DNA of 52,453 nt from Mesorhizobium kowhaii (GTDB taxonomy: Bacteria > Pseudomonadota > Alphaproteobacteria > Rhizobiales > Rhizobiaceae). Shown here piece after piece: positions 9,240-17,597 of this stretch. The stretch is from contig NZ_MZXV01000012.1 in the NCBI RefSeq assembly GCF_003253745.1, positions 1 through 52,453 of the forward strand. Reading direction: 5' to 3'. Numbering within the stretch: position 1 is the stretch's first letter; every line of letters starts with the position of its first letter. Position numbers and translations under genes: made by a program. The notes beneath the pieces were generated by a model. It ran no database searches, was not told the origin of the DNA, and was given only the letters and a program-made list of their open reading frames with translations.

Positions 9240-9303
9240 CCAAAGGGGGTCGAAGCGACACGCAACAGCGTGTGTCCCAAAGTGACTCATATACGACCTT
9301 TGG
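9240..9303. repeat. Nested inverted repeats
   Basis: Outer arms CCAAAGG (9240-9246) and CCTTTGG (9297-9303) enclose an inner hairpin ACACGC-AACA-GCGTGT (9258-9273). The structure could fold in RNA or mark an old element end. No function is evident. Confidence 0.3.
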
Positions 9304-9464
9304 ACTGAAACGGCGGAGCGCTATCGTGGCGTTCCAAAATTATCGCACAGCTGCTCGCGTGGCACGTCCATTAAGGCGCGTGACATCGCATGAGCTTTTC
9401 GACCGCACGCCGGCAGGTTTCCGCTGCATTGCTTGGGGCCGAACCAAATCCATGGGAGGGGACT

Positions 9465-10493
9465 ATGGCTGCGTCGAAATCCACCTATAGGGCAGTGCAG
9501 GCGGTAAGCCCGGGCAAGCTGGAGCTCGCCAACCTGCCGATCGTCGATCCGCCTGCGGGCCATGTCCGAGTTCGTGTTGAGGCCTGTGGCGTCTGCCATT
9601 CTGATTCAGCGACGGTTGAAGGTATCTTGCCGATCCAGTGGCCCAGGGTGCCTGGCCACGAAGCGGTCGGACGCATCGATGCCGTCGGCCAAGGGGTCGA
9701 AGGCTGGAGCGTCGGCAAACGGGTCGGCGTCGGCTTCCTCGGCGGTGCCTGCGGCTACTGTGAATATTGCCGCGATGGTGACCTCGTGAACTGCATCAAC
9801 CAAGGCTATACCGGCGTGCAGCACGACGGCGGCTACGCCGAGATGATGATCGCCAAGGCCAGCGGGCTGATCGCTGTGCCAGAGGATCTTTCGGCCGCTG
9901 CTGCTGCGCCCCTATTGTGCGCCGGACTCACCACGTTCAGCGCGCTGCGCAACTCTCCGGCGCGCGCTGGCGACCTCGTCGCGGTGTTCGGCGTCGGCGG
10001 ACTGGGTCACCTCGGCGTGCAGTACGCGCGCCGCATGGGCTTTGAGGTCGTTGCGATCGACCGGGGCGATGACCGCGCCAAGCTGTCGGCGAAGCTCGGC
10101 GCGCATCACTATATCGACAGCTCAACCACCGACGTCGCCAAGGCGCTTCAGGAGCGAGGCGGGGCGCAGGTGGTGCTGGCCACCGCCTCGGGCGGCAAGG
10201 CGGTCGCCGCCGCTCTCGGAGGCCTGCGGCGCGGTGGCGTGGTGATCTCGCTCGGCGCAACCGATGAGCCCATCGAGTTGTCGGCGTTCGAGATGCTGTT
10301 CAAGCAACTTGGTGTGGATGGCGCCCTGACGGGGACGCCGAAGGCTGGTGATGCGACTCTCAGGTTCAGCGCCTTGAGCGATGTCGCCGCCATGATCGAG
10401 ACAATGCCGCTCGAGCGGGCCGCGGAGGCCTACGCCAAGATGATGTCCGGTAAGGCGCGTTTCCGGATGGTTCTCACCATGGAGGTATCATGA
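9465..10493 (+). CDS. Zinc-dependent alcohol dehydrogenase
   Basis: 342 residues from ATG 9465, preceded by GGGAGGGG; an upstream in-frame extension to 9390 lacks family similarity. It is a medium-chain Zn-ADH. Catalytic zinc ligands are Cys in EACGVCHSD (about 42) and His in VPGHEAVG (about 66). The structural-zinc lobe is GACGYCEYCRDGDLVNC (about 93-109), and the nucleotide motif is FGVGGLGHLGVQYAR (about 172). It should oxidise a primary alcohol to an aldehyde, or the reverse, with NAD(H). It is the first gene of a compact operon and overlaps the SnoaL gene by four bases. The downstream aldehyde dehydrogenase suggests an alcohol to aldehyde to acid pathway. Confidence 0.9.
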   Translation: MAASKSTYRAVQAVSPGKLELANLPIVDPPAGHVRVRVEACGVCHSDSATVEGILPIQWPRVPGHEAVGRIDAVGQGVEGWSVGKRVGVGFLGGACGYCEYCRDGDLVNCINQGYTGVQHDGGYAEMMIAKASGLIAVPEDLSAAAAAPLLCAGLTTFSALRNSPARAGDLVAVFGVGGLGHLGVQYARRMGFEVVAIDRGDDRAKLSAKLGAHHYIDSSTTDVAKALQERGGAQVVLATASGGKAVAAALGGLRRGGVVISLGATDEPIELSAFEMLFKQLGVDGALTGTPKAGDATLRFSALSDVAAMIETMPLERAAEAYAKMMSGKARFRMVLTMEVS

Positions 10494-10918
10494 GCAACCA
10501 CCCAGATCTGAACGCGATCACCAAAAGGTTTTTCGCCGCCTACGACGCTCATGATGTCGAGGGCATGCTGGCGCTTTGCGCTGACGGCGCACAGGGACGG
10601 TACCTTCCTTACGGCAAGAACAGCGCCATGCCGATCCGGGGCGGCCTTGAACAAATCTGGCGCGGCTTCCCGCAGGCGGTGCCGGACTTCGGAGTCGAGA
10701 TCGTCGAACTGATCGAGGGCAAAGATAACGCCGTCACGGCGCAGGCCCTGCTGGGCGGGACGATGCCAGCCGACGTCCCTGGCGTCGTCAAGAAGGGCGA
10801 GGTCGATCGCATCGCCCATGCCTACATCATCCGGTACAACGCGGACGGCAAAATAACGCACCTGGACTGTTACTGGGACAACACAGCGATCAACGCGATC
10901 AAAGCGAGTGCTTTGTAA
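10490..10918 (+). CDS. SnoaL-like / NTF2-fold protein
   Basis: 142 residues, single NTF2-like domain: N-terminal helix ITKRFFAAYDAHDVEGMLALCADGAQGRYLPYG, then a strand-rich second half (DFGVEIVELIEGKDNAVTAQALLGGTM) ending in ADGKITHLDCYWDNTAINAI. The start ATGA overlaps the alcohol dehydrogenase stop. Divergent from the other three SnoaL-like proteins here: it lacks the EHWDV ending. The pocket may bind or hydrate a pathway intermediate; no catalytic residues can be named. Confidence 0.8.
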   Translation: MSNHPDLNAITKRFFAAYDAHDVEGMLALCADGAQGRYLPYGKNSAMPIRGGLEQIWRGFPQAVPDFGVEIVELIEGKDNAVTAQALLGGTMPADVPGVVKKGEVDRIAHAYIIRYNADGKITHLDCYWDNTAINAIKASAL

Positions 10919-10938
10919 ATGGATTCTGGAGAGCACCA

Positions 10939-12318
10939 ATGAACAAGTTCCAGGACATCTTCGAGGCGCAGAAGGCGTTGTTCGCCTCGGGCGCAACCCG
11001 CACCTACGAGTGGCGGGTGGACCAGCTCGATCGTATGGCCCGCATGATCCGTGAGAACGAGGCCCGCTTCCAGGAGGCGATGGCCAAAGACTTCAAGACC
11101 GCCTCCCAGGAATACATCTTCGAGACCCAGGCCTCGGCGGGCGAGTCCGAGGTGCAAAAGATGCAGCTCAAGGAATGGATGACGCCGGAGGAAGCGCCGG
11201 TGCCGAAGTTCCTGGCCAAGACCGGCCACAAGGGGATGGTCTATCGCGAGCCCTACGGCGTCGCGCTGATCATTGGTCCGTTCAATGGACCCCTGCTGCT
11301 GCTGATCCGTCCTGCGCTGGCGGCACTGGCGGCGGGGAACACTTGCATCCTCACCCTGAGTGAGGCGCTGCCGGCGACGACCGCCGTGCTGCTCGACCTG
11401 GTGCCGAAATATTTCGACCCCGCGGCCGTTACCGCAGTGCCCGGCGGCAAGGAGACGAACACCGAACTTCTGAAGCTGCCGAACGACTTCATCTTCTTCA
11501 CCGGCAGTACCTTCGTCGGCAAGATCGTCGCCCGGGCGGCCGCCGAAACCCTGACGCCGGTACTGCTGGAGCTCGGCGGAATGAATCCGGCCGTGGTCGA
11601 CGAAACCGCCAACGTGCCCGATGCGGCCAAGAAGATCGTCTGGGGCGCAATGGCTTGGGGCGGCCAATGGTGCACCTCGCCCGGTTTCGCCTACGTCCAT
11701 GAGTCGGTGGCCGAGCAGTTCGTGGCGGAGGCCAAGAAGGCACTCATCGAACTCTTCGGCGACGATCCGAAATCCAACCCCGACTATTCGCGCGTCATCA
11801 ATGAGCGGGCGGTCGATCGTCTGGCCGGCCTCATTGACCCCAGCAAGGTGATCGCCGGCGGCAAGTCGGACCGTGACGCGCACTACCTCGATCCGACACT
11901 GCTCTATCCCATCACCTGGGACGACAAAATCATGGAGGACGAGATCTTCGGTCCGATCCTGCCGATCCTGACCTATAAGTCCTTCGACGAGGCGATGGCG
12001 CGTATGGCAAAGCCCGGCCGCCCGCTGGCGGGGTTCATCTTCAGCAAGGATCAGAAGACCATCGACCGCTTCATCGGCCAGCTCTCGTTCGGCGGCGGCG
12101 CGGTGAACATGGTCAACGTCCACCTGTTCGTCGAGACCATGCCGTTCGGCGGGACCGGGACCGCGGGCATGGGCCACTATTATGGAAAGTACGGCTTTGA
12201 CGCGCTGTCGCACTTGAAGTCGATCCTGATCTCTCCACCCGACGTCGCGATCGAGCACCTCTACTCGCCCTTCACCGAGGCGAAGAATCGAGAGCTGGCG
12301 GGGTGGTTCGAGTATTGA
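10939..12318 (+). CDS. Aldehyde dehydrogenase (ALDH3-like)
   Basis: 459 residues, the short ALDH length of class 3 / coniferyl-aldehyde-type enzymes. Visible motifs are the NAD-site loop IIGPFNGPLLLLIRPALAALAAGNTC (about 110-135), FTGSTFVGKIVARAAAETLTPVLLELGGMNPAVV with catalytic Glu near 211, and GGQWCTSPGFAYV with catalytic Cys near 245. The C-terminal DEIFGPILPIL and FVETMPFGGTGTAGMGHYYGKYGFDALSHLKSI are typical of ALDH3. It would oxidise the aldehyde formed by the upstream alcohol dehydrogenase. A 495-aa open frame on the opposite strand is a codon-bias shadow. Confidence 0.92.
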   Translation: MNKFQDIFEAQKALFASGATRTYEWRVDQLDRMARMIRENEARFQEAMAKDFKTASQEYIFETQASAGESEVQKMQLKEWMTPEEAPVPKFLAKTGHKGMVYREPYGVALIIGPFNGPLLLLIRPALAALAAGNTCILTLSEALPATTAVLLDLVPKYFDPAAVTAVPGGKETNTELLKLPNDFIFFTGSTFVGKIVARAAAETLTPVLLELGGMNPAVVDETANVPDAAKKIVWGAMAWGGQWCTSPGFAYVHESVAEQFVAEAKKALIELFGDDPKSNPDYSRVINERAVDRLAGLIDPSKVIAGGKSDRDAHYLDPTLLYPITWDDKIMEDEIFGPILPILTYKSFDEAMARMAKPGRPLAGFIFSKDQKTIDRFIGQLSFGGGAVNMVNVHLFVETMPFGGTGTAGMGHYYGKYGFDALSHLKSILISPPDVAIEHLYSPFTEAKNRELAGWFEY

Positions 12319-12325
12319 GGCGGCC

Positions 12326-13747
12326 ATGGGAGCAGCCCCGCCCAACGCAGCGACCAACTACGATTTGGTGGTGATCGGCAGCGGTGTGGGTGGCTACACC
12401 GCCGCCAACCGTGCCGGACAACTTGGTCTGAAGACGGCATGCGTCGAGGGCGCAGCCGTGCTGGGCGGCACCTGCTTGAACGTCGGTTGCATTCCCTCGA
12501 AAGCCCTGTTGCACGCCTCGGAGCTGTTCGACCTGGCCAGAACGAAGTTCGCGGGCTTCGGCATAAAGGTGAGTCCTGAACTCGATCTCCCGACCATGAT
12601 GGTCCAGAAACAGGCCAGCGTGGACGCGCTCGGCCACGGCATCGAGTTCCTCTTCCACAAGAACAAGGTCGATCGGATCGATGGCTGGGCCCGGCTTGCG
12701 GGGCCGGGCAAGGTCCAGGTGCGCAAACCTGACGGCTCGGATATCCAGCTGACGACGCGGCACGTGGTGATCGCCACCGGGTCCATTCCAACCCCGCTGG
12801 CGGGTGTGACCGTCGATCAAGTGCGGATTGTCGATTCGACCGCTGCGCTCACGTTGCGCGAGGTCCCCAAGAAGCTGCTGGTGATCGGCGCGGGCAGCAT
12901 TGGCCTCGAGCTTGGGTCCGTCTGGCGCCGTCTGGGCGCTGAGGTCCAGGTCGTTGAATTCCTCGACCACATCATTCCCGGCGCCGACGCGGCAATCGCT
13001 TCAGCGTGTCAGAAAATGCTCGAGAAACAGGGCTTCGCGTTCCGGCTGTCCACCAAAGTGCTCAGGGCGACTGCGCACGACGCTACCGTATCGGTCGATT
13101 TGGAGGGCCTCAAGGACGGCATCAAGGAAACGGTCAATGCGGACGTCGTGCTTGTTGCAGTCGGCCGACGGCCCTTTGTCGGTGACCTTGGCCTGGAGAC
13201 AGTAAACCTGGCGCTCGACGACCGTGGTTTCATTCCGACCCAGAACTTCGCGACATCGGCGCTAGGGGTCTGGGCGATTGGCGACGTCACCGCTGGTCCC
13301 ATGCTGGCCCACAAGGCCGAAGACGAAGGAGTTGCGTGCGTCGAAGTGCTGTCCGGCCTGGCCGGCAGCGTGGACTACAGCATCATCCCCAGCGTGATCT
13401 ACACGAGTCCTGAAGTCGCCTGGGTCGGGCTGACCGAGGACCAGGTGAAATCGGGCGGCCGGCCTTACAAACTGGGACGCTTCCCTTTCTCTGCCAATAG
13501 CCGTGCCAAGCTGCAGCACGAAGGCGAGGGCTTCGTGAAGGTCATATCCAGCACCGACGATTATCGCATTCTCGGCGTGCACATGATCGGTCCGCAGGTG
13601 AGCGAGTTTATTGGCGAGGCATGCCTTGCGATGGAATTTCATGCCGACAGCGAGGATGTCGCCCGAACCTGCCATCCCCACCCCACAGGATCGGAGGCGC
13701 TCCGGCAGGCTGCGATGAGCGTCGATGGGTGGATGACGCAGGCCTAG
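12326..13747 (+). CDS. lpdA: Dihydrolipoyl dehydrogenase
   Basis: 473 residues, full-length flavoprotein disulfide reductase. FAD-binding VVIGSGVGGYTAANRAGQLG is near residue 10. The redox-active pair is in GGTCLNVGCIPSKALLHASE (Cys about 48 and 53), the NAD-binding site is LVIGAGSIGLELGSVW near 190, the second FAD motif is WAIGDVTAGPMLAHKAEDEG near 315, and the interface catalytic His-Glu pair is CHPHPTGSEALRQA near 450. It reoxidises dihydrolipoamide using NAD+. It sits 7 bp after the aldehyde dehydrogenase with no 2-oxoacid dehydrogenase E1/E2 or glycine-cleavage genes nearby, so here it may serve as a general disulfide reductase. Confidence 0.93.
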   Translation: MGAAPPNAATNYDLVVIGSGVGGYTAANRAGQLGLKTACVEGAAVLGGTCLNVGCIPSKALLHASELFDLARTKFAGFGIKVSPELDLPTMMVQKQASVDALGHGIEFLFHKNKVDRIDGWARLAGPGKVQVRKPDGSDIQLTTRHVVIATGSIPTPLAGVTVDQVRIVDSTAALTLREVPKKLLVIGAGSIGLELGSVWRRLGAEVQVVEFLDHIIPGADAAIASACQKMLEKQGFAFRLSTKVLRATAHDATVSVDLEGLKDGIKETVNADVVLVAVGRRPFVGDLGLETVNLALDDRGFIPTQNFATSALGVWAIGDVTAGPMLAHKAEDEGVACVEVLSGLAGSVDYSIIPSVIYTSPEVAWVGLTEDQVKSGGRPYKLGRFPFSANSRAKLQHEGEGFVKVISSTDDYRILGVHMIGPQVSEFIGEACLAMEFHADSEDVARTCHPHPTGSEALRQAAMSVDGWMTQA

Positions 13748-13778
13748 CTTAAGTATTTTAAAAAAAAGGAATCCCGCC

Positions 13779-14438
13779 ATGACCTTGGCACGTTTGAAAT
13801 CGGTGGCCGGCATTCCAATACCGGATACGATGCTGTGCAATGCCGCGATCGACTTGCTCGAATCGAGCTCGCCTGAGTTTCTTTGCACTCACTGTCTTCG
13901 GACCTACATATTCGGCAGTCTCGCTGTCAGAGGCATCGGCGGCGTCGTGGTTGACGAAGAAGCCGCGTTCTGCGGCGCAGTTTTACACGATCTGGGGCTA
14001 GTTCCTCCCTATCGCCGCGACAACCGGTTTGAGGTGGATGGTGCGGATGCTGCGCGGAAGTTCTGCGAAAGGCACAAGGTATCGCCGGAGCGCGCCGATA
14101 TCGTCTGGAAAGCAATCGCGCTGCACACGTCCCCGGGGATCCCAACCCGGCTGGCCGGGGAAATCGCGTTGGTCCACCTCGGGGCCGGCCTCGATTTCCT
14201 GGGCTTAGGCCTCGATCAGGTGCCACCGCAATTGGTCGAGGAAATGCTCGAAAAATATCCGCGGATGAACTTCAAATCCGAATTCCGAAATTTGTTGGTC
14301 GAGCACTGCCGGAATAATCCCGCCGTTCAGATCTTAACCTGGACCGACGACATCGCGCGCACCGCGGGCTGCACATTGCACGGTCAGCCAATCCCGACGG
14401 CATCGCAGATCATGTCGGCCGCGCCGTTTGATCAGTGA
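13779..14438 (+). CDS. HD-domain protein (cyanamide-hydratase-like)
   Basis: 219 residues, one HD-superfamily domain: LCTHCLRTYIFGSLAV (first metal-ligand region, about 35-50), CGAVLHDLGLVPPY with the His-Asp pair near 69, and IVWKAIALHTSPGIP near 113 with a further His. Spacing and the RFEVDGADAARKFCERH segment resemble cyanamide-hydratase-like HD proteins, which are metal-dependent hydrolases or hydratases. The substrate is not known. ATG 13779 has an AAGGAA RBS. A second HD protein of the same class is encoded at 16237-16992 on the opposite strand. Confidence 0.8.
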   Translation: MTLARLKSVAGIPIPDTMLCNAAIDLLESSSPEFLCTHCLRTYIFGSLAVRGIGGVVVDEEAAFCGAVLHDLGLVPPYRRDNRFEVDGADAARKFCERHKVSPERADIVWKAIALHTSPGIPTRLAGEIALVHLGAGLDFLGLGLDQVPPQLVEEMLEKYPRMNFKSEFRNLLVEHCRNNPAVQILTWTDDIARTAGCTLHGQPIPTASQIMSAAPFDQ

Positions 14439-14463
14439 CCGGAAATCAGAAGGCATTCAGCGC

Positions 14464-15321
14464 ATGAAACACACACACGTCACGGCACCGACCCAATTCG
14501 TAGAGGCGGGCGGAATTCGTTTTGCTTATCGCCGGTTCGGGCAGGAGACCGGGCTGCCCCTAGTCTTTATGCCGCACTTTCGTGCCGGCATGGATCACTG
14601 GGATCCAGCGGTCACCGACGGATTTGCCGCGAACCGGCCGGTTATTTTGTTCGATAACGCCGGCGTTGCGTCTTCGAGCGGCGAAACCCCGGATACGATC
14701 GAGGCAATGGCCGACCATGCCGCCGCCTTTATCGCCGAACTCGGGCTTTCGCGGGTCGACGTTCTTGGCTTCTCCATCGGCGGTTACATCGCGCAGGCAC
14801 TAGCGCTGCGCCACTCTGCGGTTGTCAGGCGTCTGGTGCTCGTCGGGACCGGCCCGCGCGGTGGGGAGCCGTCGCAAGACCCGAAAGTCGGCGAATACGG
14901 GGCATCGACGGATCCAAGGACCGGCGAAAGCAGCCTCGAGGCGTTCCTGTATCTCTTTTTCCGTCCATCGGAAGCGAGCCAGGCCGCGGGCAAGGCCTTT
15001 TGGGAGCGGCGTCATCAGCGGAAAGATGACGTGGATCCACCGAGTTCGCCACAGACGATGAAAGCTCAGAGGGCGGCCATCAACGCCTGGCTGGAGGTAC
15101 GCGGAGAACGGTATTCGGAACTCAAGGACATCACCCAGCCGACCCTCGTTGTGAACGGAAATCACGACATCATGATCCCGACCATTAACGCCTATACGCT
15201 CTCACAGGGCATTCAAAAGGCGCAGTTGATCATCTATCCGGATTCCGGCCACGCGTCGCTTTTTCAATATCCGGAGCTATTTGTGGCGCATAGCGAAGTC
15301 TTTTTGAACGGCTCGCGCTAG
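14464..15321 (+). CDS. Alpha/beta hydrolase
   Basis: 285 residues from ATG 14464; a TTG at 14428 is in frame but would overlap the HD gene. Alpha/beta-hydrolase landmarks are an oxyanion region PLVFMPHFRAGMDHWDPAV, VILFDNAGVASSSG, the nucleophile elbow VLGFSIGGYIAQALA (Ser about 104), an acid candidate in LVVNGNHDIMIPT (Asp about 234) and His in YPDSGHASLFQYPE (about 262). It is the last gene of the 9465-15321 operon and ends 34 bp before the convergent operon. It resembles small esterases and peroxidase-type hydrolases; the substrate is unknown. Confidence 0.87.
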   Translation: MKHTHVTAPTQFVEAGGIRFAYRRFGQETGLPLVFMPHFRAGMDHWDPAVTDGFAANRPVILFDNAGVASSSGETPDTIEAMADHAAAFIAELGLSRVDVLGFSIGGYIAQALALRHSAVVRRLVLVGTGPRGGEPSQDPKVGEYGASTDPRTGESSLEAFLYLFFRPSEASQAAGKAFWERRHQRKDDVDPPSSPQTMKAQRAAINAWLEVRGERYSELKDITQPTLVVNGNHDIMIPTINAYTLSQGIQKAQLIIYPDSGHASLFQYPELFVAHSEVFLNGSR

Positions 15322-15354
15322 CGAGAGCCCAGCCGTTGCGCGAGCCGCTGCCGA

Positions 15355-16149
15355 TCAGGGCGGAAAGTCCGCAAGGAACTCAGAGATCGCCTGGGCCACC
15401 TCGCCGGGCCCTTCAACGGGCGAAAGGTGTCCGACGTCCTCAATGACCTTGAACTTGGCCTGGGGCAGCAATGGAAGTATCGCCTCGAGCAGAGCGGCCT
15501 CTTTCTCCACCTGATCCGCCGATCCGACGATCACGCATACCGGCACGCTGATGTCGGCGGCTTGCTTGGAGATGTCGAGCGGCATGCCTTGCGCGATCCA
15601 TGAGGTCTTGGCGGCTTCCGCGCCCCCGAGAGAGTCCTCGGTAATCTGTAGACGCTGCGCGAGCGTCAATGGGCGAAGGCTGATGACTTTGAGAGCATCG
15701 CCGATGCCCTCGGGCGTCGTATAGCTGGTGAGCATAATTTGCTTTTGGATGTCCGGAACGAGGAGCGGTGTCGGCGGGGCAGGGGCGACAAGGACGACCG
15801 CCTGCAGGCCTTGCGGCCGCCGGCCCGCCACCATCTGGGCGATCTTGCCACCCATGGAATGTCCCACGATAACAAAGTCCTTCAAGTTCAGCGCATTGAT
15901 CACACCTTCAACATCATCCGCCTGAGCAGAGAGGCTGTAATCCTCAGCATGGTGCTCGGACTTGCCCCAGCCACGCAGATCAACGGCGAGGCAGCGGAAG
16001 CGGTCGGAGAGCCGCCCGATGACTTCTGACCAGGTGCGGCGCGAGCCGCCCCAACAATGGAGAAAGACCAAAGTGGGGCTGCCTGTGCCCTGCTCTTCGG
16101 CGTAAATCTCTGCTTTCCCGACCCGGATGTTATGGCCTTGAACGCTCAT
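15355..16149 (-). CDS. Alpha/beta hydrolase
   Basis: 264 residues from ATG 16149, chosen because GGAG lies 8 bases upstream; a longer frame to 16176 has no RBS. Motifs are LVFLHCWGGSRRTWSEVI, CLAVDLRGWGKSEHH, the nucleophile elbow FVIVGHSMGGKIAQMVA (Ser about 95), CVIVGSADQVEKEAAL for the acid and VIEDVGHLSPVEGP for the His. It belongs to the same broad class as the plus-strand hydrolase at 14464 but is not closely similar. It follows the HD gene on the same strand with an 87-bp gap. Confidence 0.87.
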   Translation of the reverse strand: MSVQGHNIRVGKAEIYAEEQGTGSPTLVFLHCWGGSRRTWSEVIGRLSDRFRCLAVDLRGWGKSEHHAEDYSLSAQADDVEGVINALNLKDFVIVGHSMGGKIAQMVAGRRPQGLQAVVLVAPAPPTPLLVPDIQKQIMLTSYTTPEGIGDALKVISLRPLTLAQRLQITEDSLGGAEAAKTSWIAQGMPLDISKQAADISVPVCVIVGSADQVEKEAALLEAILPLLPQAKFKVIEDVGHLSPVEGPGEVAQAISEFLADFPP

Positions 16150-16236
16150 GAGCTGATCTCCGTCGTAAAGAGTCACTTCTGTTGTGGTGGCGCCCGATAG
16201 TGAGCTTCAGCGGTGACGTCGGGCATGGCTGACAGC

Positions 16237-16992
16237 CTATTCGATGTCGTGAATCCAGATTCGCTCGGGCAGCCCCCCGAATAGTTTCCTGCCGATATCA
16301 AGCCGGGAGCCGGTTGCGAGTTCTTGGTCGGATTGCAAAGCTGCTCGTATGTCACCCGCTGGATAAGCGTGCAGTAAGTCGCTTTTGAAGCTTTCGGGCA
16401 GTTTGCGTCTCTCAAAACCAAACAGGTCGCAGATAGCCCCCTTCGCCACCAGGGACGCGATTTCACCGTACTCTCGAGCGGGCACATGCAAATTGAGATG
16501 CGCCGAAATCGCGTCCCCGACGACTTGCGCCTGCGCGGGCGGATGATGCCTGTCGAGCAGAAAGTCGTGTGCCTGACGGCCACCACTCACCGCGAAGCAG
16601 CATTGTTTCAGGGGCGCAATCCGGGACTCGGTGAGGCCAATGTCGTGCAAAACCGCGGCCGCAAAATGCGATTCCCTGTCGTATTTGAGCTTGTAATACG
16701 CACCGAGCATCGCGCCGAAGTAGTACGTCCGGTAGGCGTGCGTCAGCAGGTCCTGCGTATGGGTGGCGCCGGCATACTCTTCTGCATCTTTGACCATGCG
16801 CGTGTCTGGCGGGGCTAAGTCCGAAAGCTCAAGATCAACCGGTTTCAAGAGGCCTACTTTGGATCGGATAACGTCAGTCACTTCCCGTGCGGCGAGGAAC
16901 GCCATGTTGCGCAGAAAATGAAATCGTTCCGACCGCGTGAGTACGCCGTTGATTCTCTCGCCCCATTCCAGGGTGCCAAATCTAGGTCGCAT
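16237..16992 (-). CDS. HD-domain protein
   Basis: 251 residues. An N-terminal extension of about 75 residues precedes an HD domain: HTQDLLTHAYRTYYFGAMLGAY (about 78-99), AAAVLHDIGLTESRI with the His-Asp pair near 115, then VVGDAISAHLNLHVPAREYGEIASLVAKGAICDLFGFERRKLPESF. The pattern is the same subclass as the plus-strand HD protein at 13779. It is probably a metal-dependent hydrolase of unknown substrate. It lies between the SnoaL-like gene (17048-17440) and the hydrolase (15355-16149) on the minus strand. Confidence 0.8.
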   Translation of the reverse strand: MRPRFGTLEWGERINGVLTRSERFHFLRNMAFLAAREVTDVIRSKVGLLKPVDLELSDLAPPDTRMVKDAEEYAGATHTQDLLTHAYRTYYFGAMLGAYYKLKYDRESHFAAAVLHDIGLTESRIAPLKQCCFAVSGGRQAHDFLLDRHHPPAQAQVVGDAISAHLNLHVPAREYGEIASLVAKGAICDLFGFERRKLPESFKSDLLHAYPAGDIRAALQSDQELATGSRLDIGRKLFGGLPERIWIHDIE

Positions 16993-17047
16993 GAGATGTC
17001 CTGTCGAAGGGCTGTTTCATGAAACTGTGCGATGAAGTCACGCTTGG

Positions 17048-17440
17048 TCAGAACATCGAATTGCCACTAGCCGTCGTTGCTGGCACGGGTTGGACCACAT
17101 CCCAGTGCTCAATGATTTTCGCGTCCTTGAGCCGGAAAAACTCTGCAATCGCGAGTCCGGTGTCATCAGGCTCGCGGGTGAGGTGCACGTGCAACACGAC
17201 AAGGTCGCCATCGGCCAGGACCTTCGAAATCGCGACCTTTAGTTTTGGATGCTGCTTTTGCATCCCGCCGATGAATTGAATAAAGCCGTCTGGCCCGTCG
17301 GGCACCTCGGGATTGTGCTGGCGGTAGGGAAGCTCAATGTATTTGCGAGTTGCTTCCGCCGGTTTCCGTTGATTGATCGCGAGTTCGTAGAATTCGACCA
17401 CGAGCCTTTTGTTCTCATCGAGTACGTTTCGCGCTGTCAT
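17048..17440 (-). CDS. SnoaL-like / NTF2-fold protein
   Basis: 130 residues from ATG 17440, which has a near-perfect AAGGAGG RBS; the longer frame to 17524 lacks one. The sequence follows the group seen at 1459 and 20201: DENKRLVVEFYELAINQR, PYRQHNPEVPDGPDGFIQFI, LADGDLVVLHVHL, then FFRLKDAKIIEHWDVVQPVP and terminal NSMF. It starts a leftward set SnoaL-HD-hydrolase. It is divergent from the TetR gene at 17591, and the 11-bp inverted repeat between them (17560-17597) is a likely shared operator. Confidence 0.87.
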   Translation of the reverse strand: MTARNVLDENKRLVVEFYELAINQRKPAEATRKYIELPYRQHNPEVPDGPDGFIQFIGGMQKQHPKLKVAISKVLADGDLVVLHVHLTREPDDTGLAIAEFFRLKDAKIIEHWDVVQPVPATTASGNSMF

Positions 17441-17559
17441 GGCTGCCTCCTTGCAACACTGTTTGTTGGACGTCGGAGCTGGCACTAAAACGCCATCTGC
17501 GAGCTCGAGGCCTCTGTCAGACATTAGGGCTCGCCAAGGCGTTCATGGTTTTGTACAAT

Positions 17560-17597
17560 CTCGCATAAAACCTAGCGAGGCAAGCTTTTTATGCGAG
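17560..17597. promoter_or_regulatory. Inverted repeat operator over the TetR start codon
   Basis: Perfect 11-bp arms CTCGCATAAAA (17560-17570) and TTTTATGCGAG (17587-17597) are separated by 16 bp. The right arm contains the ATG of the TetR gene (17591). Position between divergent genes and arm length are typical of TetR-type autoregulatory operators. Binding has not been shown. Confidence 0.55.

Larger units (their letters stand above)
8982..9464. other. AT-rich intergenic region upstream of the alcohol dehydrogenase operon
   Basis: About 480 bp without a convincing gene. It has an 18-bp perfect palindrome (9029-9046), a notably AT-rich block (about 9085-9200) unlike the GC-rich surroundings, and nested inverted repeats (9240-9303). 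It probably holds the promoter of the six-gene operon starting at 9465. Confidence 0.55.

Noticed and set aside
8978..9490. 170-aa plus-strand open frame after the MDR gene
   Set aside because: It mixes an AT-rich block with GC-rich DNA, has no RBS or family features, and overlaps the real alcohol dehydrogenase start.
10870..12357. 495-aa open frame on the minus strand
   Set aside because: It is opposite the aldehyde dehydrogenase gene, and its sequence is His/Arg/Gly-rich with no motif; it arises from codon bias.
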